DNA of 6,306 bases from an uncultured Flavobacteriales bacterium. GTDB lineage: Bacteria; Bacteroidota; Bacteroidia; Flavobacteriales; Crocinitomicaceae. The first letter of the stretch is position 1. Each line of letters begins with the position of its first letter. The DNA lies in NCBI GenBank assembly GCA_946479125.1, contig CAMLET010000204.1, forward strand, positions 1 to 6,306, in the 5' to 3' direction. Below are positions 5,019 to 6,306 of this stretch, piece after piece. Below the pieces are notes generated by a model, which was not told where the DNA came from, made no database searches, and was given only the letters and a program-made list of their open reading frames with translations. A program made the translations under genes and the position numbers.

Positions 5019-5026
5019 CAAAAGTA
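5019..5026 (-). promoter_or_regulatory. Candidate -7 element for the MFS gene, near-leaderless start
   Basis: On the minus strand this reads TACTTTTG, the same octamer as in the small-RNA promoter. Only four bases separate it from the ATG at 5014, so transcription would begin at or next to the start codon, giving a leaderless message. No convincing TTG lies 19-21 bases upstream, where the trpA stop region is. Confidence 0.4.
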
Positions 5027-5051
5027 GCTATTCGAAAGATGAGCGAAGTTG

Positions 5052-5798
5052 TTATTTTAAGATTTCCTCCAGAAAAGCGAGAGATCTTTCTTTTTCAACC
5101 GCTTTCAAATAAGCTGTTCCAATAATTACTCCATCACAGGTTTCAAATGCTGATTTTCGTTTTTCAGCAGAATCAATTCCGAAACCTAGAAACAGTGGAG
5201 TATCATTACAAAGCGATTTAATTTCAGCATAGCGCGTTTTCAAACTTGAACTGACTTCAATAGAACCACCCGTAATACTGTTACTGCTCACCAAATACAC
5301 AAAGCTGTTTTTGCATTGACTTGCTATTTGCTCAATTCTGAAGTCTTCTGTTTGCGGTGTGACCAAAAAACAAAGCTGAACGTCGTAATCTTCAAAAGTT
5401 GTTTTGTATCGCTTTTCGTAAAGCTCGAAAGATAAATCGGGAAGAATCAGTCCTTTGATCTCCAATTCATCGCATGTCTTTAGGAATTCTTCAAAACCGA
5501 ATTGCATTACCGGATTCAAATAGCCCATCAAAACCAATGGAACATTGACTTTTGCTTTAATTCTTCGCAGCTGAATAAATAATTCCTTAATCGACATTCC
5601 GTTTGCAATTGCCGTTGCGCTGGATTGTTGAATGGTCGGGCCATCGGCCAATGGATCTGAAAATGGGATTCCAATTTCGATGAAATCAACACCTTGTTTT
5701 TGCAATAACTCAATCTGAGTTTCCAAGGAATTCAACTCCGGAAAACCAGCAGTAATAAAAATGCTCGTTTGTTTGTGTTCTTTTTTGAAAGGATTCAT
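5052..5798 (-). CDS. trpA: Tryptophan synthase alpha subunit
   Basis: A 248-residue TIM-barrel enzyme that cleaves indole-3-glycerol phosphate to indole and glyceraldehyde-3-phosphate and channels indole to TrpB in the cytoplasmic alpha2-beta2 complex. The signature FIEIGIPFSDPLADGPTIQ (residues 39-57) supplies both catalytic acids: E41 and D52, matching E49 and D60 of the Salmonella enzyme. The substrate-phosphate region includes FLGFGI (203-208) and GVIIGTA (223-229). It is some 20 residues shorter than the Salmonella protein, mainly through a trimmed N terminus, with nothing functional missing. The ATG at 5798 lies one base after the trpB stop (TAAGATG), a typical translationally coupled pair. 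It is the last trp gene in the visible operon. Confidence 0.97.
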   Translation of the reverse strand: MNPFKKEHKQTSIFITAGFPELNSLETQIELLQKQGVDFIEIGIPFSDPLADGPTIQQSSATAIANGMSIKELFIQLRRIKAKVNVPLVLMGYLNPVMQFGFEEFLKTCDELEIKGLILPDLSFELYEKRYKTTFEDYDVQLCFLVTPQTEDFRIEQIASQCKNSFVYLVSSNSITGGSIEVSSSLKTRYAEIKSLCNDTPLFLGFGIDSAEKRKSAFETCDGVIIGTAYLKAVEKERSLAFLEEILK

Positions 5799-5799
5799 C

Positions 5800-6306
5800 T
5801 TACAATTCTTTAAATGCTTCTTGATAAGTGTTCATGTCTTTGTCGCCACGACCAGATAAATTGATCACAACAACCTGATCATTCGTAAAACTGCAATATT
5901 CCAAAGCAGCAATAGCATGAGCGCTTTCCAGGGCAGGAATGATTCCTTCCAATCTGGATAAAAGCAAAGCTGCATCAAGAGCTTCTTTGTCTTCTATCGT
6001 AATGACTTTCGTTCTTCCTGTTGAAATCGTGGGCGCGTGCAAAGGTCCAATTCCCGGATAATCTAATCCAGCTGAAATGGAATGTGGCTCTATCACTTGT
6101 CCGTCTGTATCTTGCATTAGCATCGTTAAACTTCCGTGCAGAATTCCCGGAGTTCCTAGAATACTGGATGCAGCTGATTTTCCCGAGTGAATGCCTTCTC
6201 CAGCAGCTTCAACCGCGATTAATTCTACTTTTTCTTCGTCGTAGAAATGATAGAACGCACCGGCAGCATTACTTCCACCACCAACACATGCGATTACCGA
6301 ATCCGG
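5800..6306 (-). CDS. trpB: Tryptophan synthase beta subunit, C-terminal part (runs off the right edge)
   Basis: The frame is open across 168 codons from the window edge to TAA at 5802-5800; the Met at 6123 is internal. TrpB makes tryptophan from indole and serine using pyridoxal phosphate. The visible part starts with the cofactor-phosphate loop VGGGSNAAGAFYHF (fragment residues 8-21), then AVEAAGEGIHSGKSAAS (31-47), SAGLDYPGIGPLHA (78-91), RLEGIIPALESAHAIAAL (118-135, with E127 matching E350 of Salmonella) and NLSGRGDKDM (149-158, S151 contacting the pyridine nitrogen). About 225 N-terminal residues, including the Schiff-base lysine and the catalytic glutamate, lie outside the window. One base separates it from trpA. 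Confidence 0.97.
   Translation of the reverse strand, partial: PDSVIACVGGGSNAAGAFYHFYDEEKVELIAVEAAGEGIHSGKSAASSILGTPGILHGSLTMLMQDTDGQVIEPHSISAGLDYPGIGPLHAPTISTGRTKVITIEDKEALDAALLLSRLEGIIPALESAHAIAALEYCSFTNDQVVVINLSGRGDKDMNTYQEAFKEL

Noticed and set aside
6121..6123. Start of trpB at the Met at 6123
   Set aside because: The same frame stays open to the window edge and upstream codons encode the cofactor-binding GGGSNAAGA motif of TrpB.

Overview
The window is the end of a contig from a low-GC member of the Bacteroidota, most likely Flavobacteriales. A Fluviicola-like or Crocinitomicaceae-like relative is only a guess. The evidence is the TAnnTTTG-type -7 promoter motifs, the absence of clear Shine-Dalgarno sites, a PhoB-type and an RprY-type response regulator with typical Bacteroidota wording, and a short protein with a GldL-like membrane hairpin. 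The first 45 bases are not genomic: they are Illumina P5/TruSeq Read 1 adapter, so true sequence starts at base 46.

Layout. (1) 46-302 (+): the last 84 codons of an outer-membrane beta-barrel resembling the phosphate-selective porin O/P family. (2) 303-456: a convergent intergenic gap full of AGTCAAAAG repeats in both orientations, probably a bidirectional terminator. (3) 457-1131 (-): a PhoB-like OmpR-family response regulator. (4) 1132-1643: a 512-base divergent intergenic region. It holds a candidate promoter for the minus-strand regulator, several palindromes, and a strong promoter followed about 70 bases later by a very good intrinsic terminator, which suggests a small RNA. (5) 1644-2354 (+): an RprY-like OmpR-family response regulator. 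(6) 2407-2577 (+): a 56-residue two-helix membrane protein. (7) 2660-3019 (+): a small secreted Cys-containing protein of unknown function, overlapping by one base (8) 3019-3684 (+): tsaB, for tRNA t6A synthesis. Perfect inverted copies of a 23-base REP-like repeat bracket genes 7 and 8. (9) 3758-5014 (-): an MFS transporter of the fosmidomycin-resistance (Fsr) type. (10) 5052-5798 (-) trpA and (11) 5800-6306 (-) the 3' part of trpB, the end of a tryptophan operon that enters from the right edge.

How it fits together. trpB and trpA encode the two subunits of tryptophan synthase and are almost certainly co-transcribed; the MFS gene may be read through from them or use its own promoter. The two response regulators stand back to back, and neither has a histidine kinase beside it. 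The PhoB-type one converges on a porin of a phosphate-linked family, which makes a phosphate-related role plausible but unproven. Nothing here is clearly a new multi-gene system. The best candidates for something undescribed are the small RNA between the two regulators, the 56-residue membrane protein, and the secreted protein coupled to tsaB.
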